NCBI GenBank assembly: GCA_035507915.1 | Contig: DATJNS010000250.1 | Span: forward strand, 1 to 9,244 | Length of the DNA stretch: 9,244 nucleotides | Source of the DNA: JACQAI01 sp035507915 | GTDB lineage: Bacteria > Pseudomonadota > Alphaproteobacteria > Elsterales > Elsteraceae | Reading direction: 5' to 3' | Shown: piece after piece, positions 1 to 6,096 of the stretch | Layout of the letters: every line of letters starts with the position of its first letter | How positions within the stretch are numbered: the first letter of the stretch is position 1 | Notes under the pieces: generated by a model | What the model saw: only the letters and a program-made list of their open reading frames with translations | Told to the model about the DNA's origin: nothing | The model's database searches: none | Program-made: the position numbers and the translations under genes

Positions 1-2010
1 AAATACGGACTCGAGCCGTCGGACCTGCTGTTCGATCCGCTGACCTTCACGATCTGCACCGGCAACGAGGACGACCGCAAGCTCGGCCTGTGGACGCTCG
101 AGGCGATCGAGCGCATCGCCCGCGAGCTGCCGCAGTGCCAGATCATGCTCGGCCTGTCGAACATCTCGTTCGGCCTCAACCCGGCGGCGCGCCACGTGCT
201 GAACTCGGTGTTCCTCGACCACGCGCTGAAGCGCGGGCTGACCGGCGCGATCGTGCACGTCTCGAAGATCATGCCGCTGCACAAGATCCCCGAGCAGGAG
301 GTGCGCGTCGCCGAGGATCTGATCTTCGACCGGCGGCGCGACGGCTACGATCCGCTGCAGGCCTTCATGGCGCTGTTCGAGGGTCGCACGGCGCAGAGCG
401 CCGCCAAGCGTGCGCGCCCGGCGACCGTCGAGGAGCGCCTGAAGCAGCGCATCGTCGACGGCGACCGCCAGGGCCTGGCCGACGATCTCGATCTCGCGCT
501 CGCGAGCTATCCGCCGCTCGACATCATCAACACCTTCCTGCTCGACGGCATGAAGGTGGTGGGCGAGCTGTTCGGCGCCGGCAAGATGCAGCTGCCGTTC
601 GTGCTGCAGTCGGCCGAGACCATGAAGCAGGCGGTCGGCTATCTCGAGCCGCACATGGAGCGCGTCGAGGGCCAGCAGAAGGGCACCATCGTGCTCGCCA
701 CCGTGAAGGGCGACGTGCACGACATCGGCAAGAACCTGGTCGACATCATCCTGACCAACAACGGCTACAAGGTCGTCAATCTCGGCATCAAGCAGCCGAT
801 CGCCAACATCCTGCAGGCGGTCGACGAGCATCGCGCCGACGCCATCGGCATGTCGGGCCTGTTGGTCAAATCGACCGTGGTGATGCGCGAGAACCTCGAG
901 GAGATGTCGCGCCGCGGTGTCGCCGTGCCGGTGCTGCTCGGCGGCGCCGCGCTGACCCGCAAGTACGTCGAGGAGGACTGCGTCGCGTGCTACGCGGGCG
1001 GCCGCGTCGCCTATGCGCGCGACGCGTTCGACGGGCTCGGCCTGATGGACAAGGTGATGACGGGCCAGTTCGACGTCCACATCGCCGAGCAGGGCGCCAA
1101 GCGCGCCGGCCGGCCGTCGAACAAGAGCCGCACCTTGGGGCGCGCGACCGAGCCGCAACGGCCGGTCGACGCCGAGGAGATCCGGCTGCGGCGCGCCGAG
1201 CTGACGCGCCATGTGCCGGTGCCGACGCCGCCGTTCTGGGGCCCGCGCGTGATCGCGCGCGTGCCGACCAAGGCGCTGGTGCCCTACCTCAACGAGACCA
1301 TGCTGTACCAATTCCAGTGGGGCTTCCGGAAGTCCGGCAAGTCGCGCGCGGAATACAAGACGTGGGCGCAGCAGGAGGTGAAGCCGATCCTCAAGCGCAT
1401 GCTCGACGTCACCGAGCAGCAGGACATCCTGGTGCCGCAGGCGGTCTACGGCTACTGGCGCGCCGCCGCCGAGGGCAACGACGTGATCCTGTTCGACGAG
1501 GACGGCTCGAGCGAGCTCGCGCGCTTCGCACTGCCGCGCCAGGCGCGCGAGGGCGGGCTGTGCATCGCCGATTTCCTGCGCGACGTCACCGACAACCAGC
1601 GCGACGTGATCGGGCTGCAGGTCGTCACCATGGGGTCGCGCGTGTCGGAGGTGGCGCGCGCCTGGTTCGCCGAGAACCGCTACCAGGATTACCTCTATCT
1701 GCACGGCTTCGGGGTCGAGATGGCCGAGGCGATGGCCGAGTACGTCCACAAGCGCATCCGCGCCGAGCTCGGCTTCGCGGCGGACGACGACCGCGACGTC
1801 GAGAAGATGCTCAAGCAGGGCTACCGCGGCAGCCGGTACAGCTTCGGCTACCCGGCCTGCCCCAACCTGGGCGACCAGCGCCAGCTGCTGGCGCTGCTCG
1901 GCGCCGACCGAATCGGGCTCGCGCTCAGCGACGAGGACCAGCTCCACCCCGAGCAATCGACCTCGGCGATCGTGGTCCTGCACCCCCAGGCCAAGTATTT
2001 TTCGGTCTGA
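1..2010 (+). CDS. metH: Cobalamin-dependent methionine synthase, C-terminal part (5' truncated)
   Basis: The frame is open from base 1 to a TGA at 2008-2010 (669 residues visible), so the start and the homocysteine-binding domain, if fused, lie off the left edge. The enzyme transfers a methyl group from methyltetrahydrofolate to homocysteine through cobalamin in the cytosol. Domains by codon from base 1: end of the pterin-binding barrel with GLSNISFGLN at 51-60; helical cap about 140-225; B12-binding Rossmann domain with DVHDIGKN, whose His240 should be the lower cobalt ligand, then SGLLVKS near 285 and GGAAL near 314; SAM-dependent reactivation domain from TPPFWGPR near 409. That last domain contains RYSFGYPACPN at 612-622, with the family Arg and Tyr kept, and ends in HPQAKYFSV. 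The RYSFGYPACPN and DQLHPEQST wording resembles, from memory, the cyanobacterial MetH subtype rather than the E. coli RPAPGYPACP type. The protein stops just after AKYFSV, without the extra tail of E. coli MetH. Confidence 0.93.
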   Translation, partial: KYGLEPSDLLFDPLTFTICTGNEDDRKLGLWTLEAIERIARELPQCQIMLGLSNISFGLNPAARHVLNSVFLDHALKRGLTGAIVHVSKIMPLHKIPEQEVRVAEDLIFDRRRDGYDPLQAFMALFEGRTAQSAAKRARPATVEERLKQRIVDGDRQGLADDLDLALASYPPLDIINTFLLDGMKVVGELFGAGKMQLPFVLQSAETMKQAVGYLEPHMERVEGQQKGTIVLATVKGDVHDIGKNLVDIILTNNGYKVVNLGIKQPIANILQAVDEHRADAIGMSGLLVKSTVVMRENLEEMSRRGVAVPVLLGGAALTRKYVEEDCVACYAGGRVAYARDAFDGLGLMDKVMTGQFDVHIAEQGAKRAGRPSNKSRTLGRATEPQRPVDAEEIRLRRAELTRHVPVPTPPFWGPRVIARVPTKALVPYLNETMLYQFQWGFRKSGKSRAEYKTWAQQEVKPILKRMLDVTEQQDILVPQAVYGYWRAAAEGNDVILFDEDGSSELARFALPRQAREGGLCIADFLRDVTDNQRDVIGLQVVTMGSRVSEVARAWFAENRYQDYLYLHGFGVEMAEAMAEYVHKRIRAELGFAADDDRDVEKMLKQGYRGSRYSFGYPACPNLGDQRQLLALLGADRIGLALSDEDQLHPEQSTSAIVVLHPQAKYFSV

Positions 2011-2078
2011 GGATCGGGGATTTTGGCCGATTCCAGCCGTTTACACCCGGTTGTAGGGTTAAAATATTGGGTTTTCGC

Positions 2079-2108
2079 TTGCCCGTTGGGTTAACAAATA
2101 GATAAAAT
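2079..2108 (+). promoter_or_regulatory. Candidate sigma70-type promoter in the A+T-richer gap after metH
   Basis: TTGCCC (2079-2084) and TAAAAT (2103-2108) are separated by 18 bp. They match the TTGACA/TATAAT consensus at 4/6 and 5/6 positions. The stretch around 2041-2135 is clearly richer in A+T than the rest of the window, as expected for a promoter. It would drive the gene starting near 2254 with a leader of about 140 nt. There is no experimental support. Confidence 0.4.
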
Positions 2109-2122
2109 TGCGAAACGCCAAA

Positions 2123-2136
2123 TTTCTGGCTAGAAA
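2123..2136. promoter_or_regulatory. Small perfect dyad TTTCT-GGCT-AGAAA
   Basis: The arms TTTCT (2123-2127) and AGAAA (2132-2136) are perfect inverted repeats around a 4-bp spacer. They lie just downstream of the candidate -10 at 2103-2108, where an operator or a leader hairpin would sit. A second palindrome, CGGTCGACCG, lies at 2169-2178. Both are short enough to occur by chance. Confidence 0.25.
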
Positions 2137-2253
2137 CAGCAGTAGAGCCCTGAGAACGGGGCGAAACCCGGTCGACCGAGCCCGGGGATTGTATTCGCGC
2201 GGTTTCCGCATTAATTCTACGCGCAAAATCCGTACTTGATGGATGCTCGAAAC

Positions 2254-3009
2254 ATGAAAGGGAGCCAAGCCGCACCGGGTCGATTCATGATCACCTTCGA
2301 TCGGCCGAAGAACTTCGATTTGGCCGGCGGAACGGGCGAGACCCAGATCGAATCCGAGCTGCGCAAGGTCGGCGCGCAGATCATGCCGCCCCAGAACGGC
2401 AAGGTGCGGACGTCCTTCGTCTGCGAGGTACCGCCCGGTTTCCCGATCGGCGCGGTGTGCCGGCTGGTGCGCGAAGGGCTCGATGCCGAGCGCGGCACCG
2501 CCCTGGTCGCCCGCCTGCAGGACGGCAAGGTGTTCGCCTGGCCGATCGCCGAGACCCAGGAGGCCCGCAAGCTGCCGCGCTGGGCGGCGATCGTGTTCGC
2601 AGGCCTGATGCCGGCGCCGGTGCCGGCGCGCCCCGCCGCCAAACCACCCGCCAAGCCGCCGGCGCCCAAGGCGACGCCCGTCAAGGCCGCGCCGCCGGCC
2701 GCCGCCACGCCGGCGCCCGCCGCTGCGGCGCCGCCGCCCAAGGCCGCACCACCCACGGCCGCGCCCCCCAAGGCTGCGGCGCCCAAGGCACCGCCGCCCA
2801 AGGCCGCGCCGCCCAAGCCCGTCCCCGCGCCGGTCGCCAAGGCGGCGCCCAAGGCGCCCGAGAAGCCCAAGGCACCGCCGCCCAAGGTCGCCGCCAAGGC
2901 GAAGCCCGCGCCGAAGGCCGCCAAGCCGCCGGCCAAGAAGCCGGCGCCGCCGATGCGCGCGGCCGCCAAGAAGGTCACCAAGCCCGCCGTCAAGGCCAAG
3001 AAGCGCTAA
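2254..3009 (+). CDS. Hypothetical protein: small globular head with Ala/Pro/Lys-rich histone H1-like tail
   Basis: I do not recognise the family. Residues 1-120 look like a folded domain of mixed composition (for example FMITFDRPKNFDL, VRTSFVCEVPPGFPIGAVCRLV and GKVFAWPI), with two Cys and no signal peptide or membrane segment. Residues 121-251 are almost only Ala, Pro and Lys with a single acidic residue, built of loose PPKAAP/APKAP units. Lys becomes denser toward the C-terminus (AAKKVTKPAVKAKKR), much like histone H1/AlgP-type tails, which suggests binding to nucleic acid or another polyanion. I chose ATG 2254 because GGATG at 2241-2245 lies 8 nt upstream. ATG 2239, TTG 2236 and ATG 2287 are possible alternatives in the same frame. 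It stands alone, 243 bp after metH and 215 bp before the phosphoesterase. The opposite-strand reading over the same bases is a Gly/Ala/Leu shadow. Confidence 0.75.
   Translation: MKGSQAAPGRFMITFDRPKNFDLAGGTGETQIESELRKVGAQIMPPQNGKVRTSFVCEVPPGFPIGAVCRLVREGLDAERGTALVARLQDGKVFAWPIAETQEARKLPRWAAIVFAGLMPAPVPARPAAKPPAKPPAPKATPVKAAPPAAATPAPAAAAPPPKAAPPTAAPPKAAAPKAPPPKAAPPKPVPAPVAKAAPKAPEKPKAPPPKVAAKAKPAPKAAKPPAKKPAPPMRAAAKKVTKPAVKAKKR
2614..3006 (+). repeat. Low-complexity coding repeat (degenerate CCSCCCAAGGCC units)
   Basis: This stretch encodes the Ala/Pro/Lys tail. CCGCCCAAGGC-like units recur irregularly (for example around 2734, 2788, 2806 and 2878) with varied spacing and synonymous changes. 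They are therefore an old, protein-level repeat rather than an exact recent tandem array. Confidence 0.7.
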
Positions 3010-3031
3010 GCGTCGTCGGCAAGAACCGAAC

Positions 3032-3171
3032 CGTCATGCTCGGGCTCGTCCCGAGCATCCACGCCTTATCTCGCCTCGTGGCTGGCGCCCTCCGAACCCG
3101 AAGACGTGGATCCTCGGGACAAGCCTGTCCTTGGGCCGCCCTTCGGCCGGACCCGAGGCCCGAGGATGACG
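3032..3171. repeat. Mosaic palindromic intergenic repeat (alphaproteobacterial CGTCATG...CATGACG type)
   Basis: Two arms each form a perfect 9-bp hairpin. The left is ATGCTCGGG (3036-3044), loop CTCGT, CCCGAGCAT (3050-3058). The right is ATCCTCGGG (3110-3118) with CCCGAGGAT (3159-3167). The arms also pair with each other: 3032-3044 with 3159-3171 (12 of 13 positions) and 3050-3063 with 3105-3118 (13 of 14). The right arm has about 40 bp between its halves (3119-3158), including a GGCCG-CCCTT-CGGCC hairpin at 3134-3148 and a doubled CCCGAGG (3152-3158, 3159-3165). From memory, elements with CGTCATG...GGGC.TGTCCCG...ATCCACG occur in many copies in Bradyrhizobium-like and other alphaproteobacterial genomes. 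Here it fills the gap between two same-strand genes and could end or stabilise the upstream transcript. Confidence 0.8.
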
Positions 3172-3215
3172 ACCGTTTCGGCTGAGAGCCTGTACAGTCC
3201 GATTGGGATCCAAGC

Positions 3216-3219
3216 GGAG
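3216..3219 (+). promoter_or_regulatory. Ribosome binding site GGAG for the phosphoesterase
   Basis: GGAG lies 5 nt before ATG 3225 and supports that start. A weak -10-like TACAGT is at 3193-3198, with no clear -35 partner. Confidence 0.6.
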
Positions 3220-3224
3220 CCGGC

Positions 3225-4046
3225 ATGCTGATCGCCCAACTCACCGACCTGCACATCAAGCCGTCCGGGCGGCTCGCCTACGGCGTGGTCGACACCACCG
3301 CCTATCTGACCGCCGCGGTCGCCGACCTGACGGCGCGCCGACCGGCGCCCGACGCCGTGCTGCTGACCGGCGATCTGGTGGACGCCGGACGGCCCGAGGA
3401 ATATGCCCGGCTGCGCGCGCTGCTGGCGCCGATCCGCTGTCCGGTCTACGTCATCCCGGGCAACCACGACGACCGGGCGGCGCTGCGCGCCGGCTTCGCC
3501 GACCATGCCTACCTGCCCAAGGGCGACGGCTTCATCCATTACGCGATCGACGACCACCCGGTGCGCCTGATCGGGCTCGACACCACCGATCCGGGCGAGG
3601 CCGGCGGCAACCTGTGCGCCGCGCGGCTCGACTGGCTGGCCGAGCAGCTCGCGCGCGCCCCCGCGCGGCCGACCATCCTGTTCCTGCACCATCCGCCGTT
3701 CCCGACCGGCATCGCGCACATGGACAAGATCGGCCTCATCGATCCGGCGCCGTTCGCCGCGCTGGTCGCGCGCCATCCGCAGGTCGAGCGCGTGCTCGCC
3801 GGGCATCTACACCGGTCGATCCAGGCGCGCTTCGCCGGCACGCTGGCCTCGACCGCGCCGGCGACCTGCCACCAGGTCGCGCTCGAGCTCGAGCCCGAGG
3901 CGCCCGCGGCGTTCTACATGGAGCCGCCCGGCTACCAGCTGCACCTCTACGTGCCGGAGACCGGCGTGGTCAGCCACACGGTGACGGTCGGGCGCTATCC
4001 CGGTCCCTACCCGTTCCGCGACGAGACCGGCGCGCTGATCGACTGA
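3225..4046 (+). CDS. Calcineurin-like metallophosphoesterase, GpdQ/CpdA (class III cyclic nucleotide PDE) type
   Basis: This 273-residue protein belongs to the binuclear-metal phosphoesterases that hydrolyse phosphodiesters such as glycerophosphodiesters (GpdQ) or 3',5'-cAMP (CpdA). Every metal ligand of the fold can be placed: Asp8 and His10 (TDLH), Asp50 (TGDLVDAG), Asn80 and His81 (PGNHDD), His156 (FLHHPPFP), His194 and His196 (AGHLH). Length, spacing and the GRPEEY, GNHDD and HHPP-P-G-A-MD wording match GpdQ of Enterobacter closely, as I recall that sequence (273 against about 274 residues). A glycerophosphodiesterase-like activity therefore seems more likely than a strict cAMP phosphodiesterase, but substrate cannot be read from sequence. 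There is no signal peptide, so it should be cytosolic. GGAG 5 nt upstream supports the ATG. A palindromic repeat lies before it and small hairpins follow its stop. Confidence 0.92.
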   Translation: MLIAQLTDLHIKPSGRLAYGVVDTTAYLTAAVADLTARRPAPDAVLLTGDLVDAGRPEEYARLRALLAPIRCPVYVIPGNHDDRAALRAGFADHAYLPKGDGFIHYAIDDHPVRLIGLDTTDPGEAGGNLCAARLDWLAEQLARAPARPTILFLHHPPFPTGIAHMDKIGLIDPAPFAALVARHPQVERVLAGHLHRSIQARFAGTLASTAPATCHQVALELEPEAPAAFYMEPPGYQLHLYVPETGVVSHTVTVGRYPGPYPFRDETGALID

Positions 4047-4047
4047 G

Positions 4048-4073
4048 GCCGGCTTCCGGCGCGCCGGCGCGCC
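4048..4073. terminator. GC-rich hairpin cluster after the phosphoesterase stop
   Basis: GCCGG-CTT-CCGGC (4048-4060) begins one base after the stop codon. It is followed by a doubled GGCGCGCC octamer (4058-4073), itself a perfect 16-bp palindrome. No T-run follows, so this is not a canonical intrinsic terminator. It may protect the transcript end or slow polymerase. Confidence 0.35.
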
Positions 4074-4132
4074 TGCCACTTGCGGCTTGCTCTGCGGACC
4101 GATTCGGGCAGATTGCTGGCACCCCCGCCCGC

Positions 4133-4138
4133 GAGGTG
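4133..4138 (+). promoter_or_regulatory. Ribosome binding site GAGGTG for the dehydrogenase
   Basis: GAGG at 4133-4136 lies 6 nt before ATG 4143. It decides the start against an in-frame TTG at 4080, which would add 21 residues unlike the start of a short-chain dehydrogenase. Confidence 0.65.
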
Positions 4139-4142
4139 CCCG

Positions 4143-4934
4143 ATGGCCGAGGTCGATCTCCAGAACCCGCTCGCCGCGTTCCGCCTGGACGGCGAGGTCG
4201 CGATCGTGACCGGCGGCGGCAACGGGCTCGGCCGCGCCATCGGCACGGCGCTCGCGGGCGCCGGCGCCATCGTCGTGCTGACCGACAGCGACGCCCCGGC
4301 GGCGCGCGCGGTCGCCGAGGAGATCGCGCTGGCCGGCGGCCGCGCCGAGGCGCGCGCCATGGACGTCACCGACGAGGCCGCGGTCGCCCACGTGTTCGAG
4401 GCCGTGATGGCGGCGCACGGCCGGCTCGACATCCTGATCAACAACGCCGGCATCGCGCTGCGCCGGGCCGCCACCGAGCTCGCGCTCGAGGACTGGCACC
4501 GCGTCATGGACGTCAACCTGACCGGCGTGTTCCTGTGCGCGCGCCACGCCGCGCGTCACATGATCGCGAGCGGCGGCGGCCGCATCGTCAACATGGCCTC
4601 GATCATGAGCTTCTCGGGCGGCGGGCTCTACCCGAACGTGTCGTATCAGGCGAGCAAGGGGGCGGTCCTCAACCTGACGCGCGCGCTCGCGGTCGAGTGG
4701 GCGCCCCACAACATCCGGGTCAACGCGGTCGCGCCGACCTGGACGCGCACGCGCCTGATCAGCGGCTTCCTCGAGCAGCCCGACATCGTCGCCGAGCTCG
4801 AGGCCATGATGCCGCTCGGCCGGCTCGCCGATCCGGAGGACATCGTCGGCGCGGTGCTATTCCTGGTCAGCCGCGCCGCCGCCATGGTGACCGGCCACAC
4901 CCTGCCGGTCGACGGCGGCTTCCTCGCGCAGTAG
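4143..4934 (+). CDS. Short-chain dehydrogenase/reductase (classical SDR)
   Basis: This 263-residue NAD(P)-dependent oxidoreductase has a Rossmann fold and is of usual length for classical SDRs. Motifs: cofactor-binding TGGGNGLG at 23-30; Asp48 at the end of the second strand (VVLTD), which usually means preference for NAD; DV at 74-75; NNAG at 100-103; and the catalytic tetrad Asn125, Ser153, Tyr168 and Lys172 (YQASK). The Ser-Tyr distance of 15 is about two residues longer than usual, with a Gly-rich SGGGLYPN loop at the active site. The C-terminal VTGHTLPVDGGF is the standard SDR ending. The overall look is that of the gluconate 5-dehydrogenase/3-oxoacyl-ACP reductase-like group acting on polyols or sugar acids, but the substrate cannot be assigned. 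It lies 96 bp after the phosphoesterase with its own ribosome binding site, and its stop is only 9 bp from the convergent DUF433 stop. Confidence 0.93.
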   Translation: MAEVDLQNPLAAFRLDGEVAIVTGGGNGLGRAIGTALAGAGAIVVLTDSDAPAARAVAEEIALAGGRAEARAMDVTDEAAVAHVFEAVMAAHGRLDILINNAGIALRRAATELALEDWHRVMDVNLTGVFLCARHAARHMIASGGGRIVNMASIMSFSGGGLYPNVSYQASKGAVLNLTRALAVEWAPHNIRVNAVAPTWTRTRLISGFLEQPDIVAELEAMMPLGRLADPEDIVGAVLFLVSRAAAMVTGHTLPVDGGFLAQ

Positions 4935-4943
4935 GCGCGCGGG

Positions 4944-5897
4944 TCAGCGGCTCTGGCGCGGGTGGGCCGCGGCGAAGGCGAGCGCCGCGTCGAGGCCCTC
5001 GCGCGACAGCGCCGGATAATCCTGCAGCATCTCCTCGACGCTCGAGCCCATCTTGGCGATCGCCGCCAGGATGCGCGCCGGGATCCGCGTGCCGCGCACC
5101 ACGGGCTCGCCGCGCTTGTACGTCGGGTTGCACACCAGCAGACCGCGCAGCTTGGGATTGCTGGCCTCCCATTCGGCGAACTCGGCGGCCGCCGCCTGCA
5201 CCTCGGGCGACGGCTCCTCGGGCTGCTGGATGGCCTGGTTCATCATCGGCGGCTCGGCGTGATGCGGCGCCTGTTGGCCGCCGCCCGCATAGCCGCCCTG
5301 GTAGCCGCCGTGCTCGCGCGCTGGGCCCTGATAGCCGCCGTGCTCGCGCGGCTGACCCTGGTAGCCGCCATGCTCGCGCGGCGGACCCTGGTAACCGCCA
5401 TGCTCGCGCGGCGGGCCCTGGTCGCGCACCTGGCCCTGGTCGCGCCCATGACCTTGGTAGCCCTGGGGCGACGGCGGGCTGTGGCCGGCACCGTGACCCG
5501 GGTTGTAGGCCGGGGTGTGGCTCGGCGCAGGAGCCGAGTTCGCGTTCGCGAACGGATCGGGCGCGCCGCTCGAACCGGCGATGAAGGAGGGCAGATAGTT
5601 GTCGACGTCGTCCTCGGCGAGGCGTGGACCGCGTTGGTCGCGGTGCTCCCCCGCCGCGAAGTCGTTGGGTCCGCTGCTGGGGCCGTCGCCCGGCATGCGG
5701 CGGCGGCCATAGCGGCTGCGCCGCGGCCCGCGATGCACGCCCTGTTGGTCCTGATCGCCGAAACCCGGGCGTTGGTGCTGCGGCTCGCGGCCGTTCGGGT
5801 CGCGCGGATTGCCCTCGCGCATGCCGCCCTCGCCGCGCTCCGGCTCGCCGGCATACGGCTGATTCGGGTAGCCCGATCGATCTCGCTCGTCAGTCAT
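4944..5897 (-). CDS. DUF433 domain protein with long disordered repeat-containing N-terminal region
   Basis: This is a 317-residue protein. Residues 1-230 are predicted disordered, rich in Gly, Pro, Gln, Arg and Asp. They contain an Arg cluster (RGPRRSRYGRRR, 57-67), a short DDVDNYLPSFIAG segment near 96-108 that may be a binding motif, and four 10-residue GPPREHGGYQ repeats at 161-200 preceded by shorter RDQ units. Residues about 250-312 (LLVCNPTYKRGEPVVRGTRIPARIL..., ...GLDAALAFAAAH) are a DUF433 domain, a small helical DNA-binding-like module best known from antitoxins. DUF433 antitoxins are usually near 80 residues and paired with a PIN-like/DUF5615 toxin; neither that size nor a partner is seen here. 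GGAAGAG (complement of 5907-5913) lies 9 nt before the ATG. A perfect inverted repeat abuts this site, which may mean self-regulation. The hydrophobic plus-strand reading opposite is a shadow. Confidence 0.85.
   Translation of the reverse strand: MTDERDRSGYPNQPYAGEPERGEGGMREGNPRDPNGREPQHQRPGFGDQDQQGVHRGPRRSRYGRRRMPGDGPSSGPNDFAAGEHRDQRGPRLAEDDVDNYLPSFIAGSSGAPDPFANANSAPAPSHTPAYNPGHGAGHSPPSPQGYQGHGRDQGQVRDQGPPREHGGYQGPPREHGGYQGQPREHGGYQGPAREHGGYQGGYAGGGQQAPHHAEPPMMNQAIQQPEEPSPEVQAAAAEFAEWEASNPKLRGLLVCNPTYKRGEPVVRGTRIPARILAAIAKMGSSVEEMLQDYPALSREGLDAALAFAAAHPRQSR
5298..5417 (-). repeat. Four tandem 30-bp units encoding GPPREHGGYQ
   Basis: Units at 5298-5327, 5328-5357, 5358-5387 and 5388-5417 each begin CTGRTARCCGCC on the plus strand and share TGCTCGCGCG. 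Unit differences are few and some change residues (GPP, GPP, GQP, GPA). Two related 18-bp units (5418-5435, 5436-5453, starting CTGGTCGCGC) look like units with an internal 12-bp deletion. The period is a multiple of three, so copy changes keep the frame. Confidence 0.9.
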
Positions 5898-5914
5898 GGG
5901 TCGAGTCTCTTCCG

Positions 5915-5928
5915 GTGCCGTTCGGCAC
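5915..5928. promoter_or_regulatory. Perfect inverted repeat GTGCCG-TT-CGGCAC before the DUF433 gene
   Basis: Six-bp arms around a 2-bp centre lie one base from the predicted ribosome binding site and 18 nt from the ATG. It could be an operator, or a leader hairpin that affects access of the ribosome. Confidence 0.4.
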
Positions 5929-5953
5929 GTCAGCTAAGGTCTGTGAAAAGGGG

Positions 5954-5971
5954 TGACGCAACGGGGCGTCA
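5954..5971. promoter_or_regulatory. Perfect dyad TGACGC-N6-GCGTCA in the divergent promoter region
   Basis: Six-bp arms at 5954-5959 and 5966-5971 surround a 6-bp spacer, the geometry of a dimeric regulator site. The 3' half, with its flank CGTCAGC (5967-5973), recurs as CGTCAGC at 5928-5934. It lies 57-74 bp upstream of the DUF433 start and about 125 bp upstream of the WGR start, so it could serve either gene. Confidence 0.4.
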
Positions 5972-6083
5972 GCGCGGCATTTGGAACCGTAGTCGCTATC
6001 AGAAGCTCAGGTCGCGTCGCCGGAACGGGGCCCCAGCCGGGCCATGCGGGACGACGGCCGAGGCATACTGCCCGATTTTCGGC

Positions 6084-6089
6084 TATACT
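6084..6089 (+). promoter_or_regulatory. -10 element TATACT immediately before the WGR gene
   Basis: TATACT matches TATAAT at 5 of 6 positions and lies 7 nt before GTG 6097, which places the expected transcription start at or next to the start codon. No good -35 is visible. A small CCGA-TTT-TCGG dyad occupies 6072-6082. Confidence 0.5.
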
Positions 6090-6096
6090 CGCAAGC

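Noticed and set aside
2011..2060. Intrinsic terminator after metH
   Set aside because: Only a weak ACCC/GGGT stem is found, followed by AAAAT rather than a T-run on the coding strand.
2056..2092. Three GGGTT units (2056, 2069, 2088) as an iteron or regulator array
   Set aside because: Spacings of 13 and 19 bp are irregular and the unit is too short.
90..2105. Plus-strand 671-residue Arg/Ala-rich frame over metH
   Set aside because: It is an Arg/Ala/Gly-rich off-frame reading without motifs; frame 1 is clearly MetH.
2217..2999. Minus-strand 260-residue Gly/Ala/Leu-rich open frame
   Set aside because: Composition is monotonous and has no domain; the plus-strand frame has a plausible globular N-terminus and better codon use.
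4080..4142. N-terminal extension of the dehydrogenase from TTG 4080
   Set aside because: ATG 4143 has a well-placed GAGG, and the added residues do not resemble an SDR start.
5298..5417. CRISPR-like array of four 30-bp repeats
   Set aside because: The units are directly adjacent with no spacers, differ from each other, and encode an in-frame peptide repeat.
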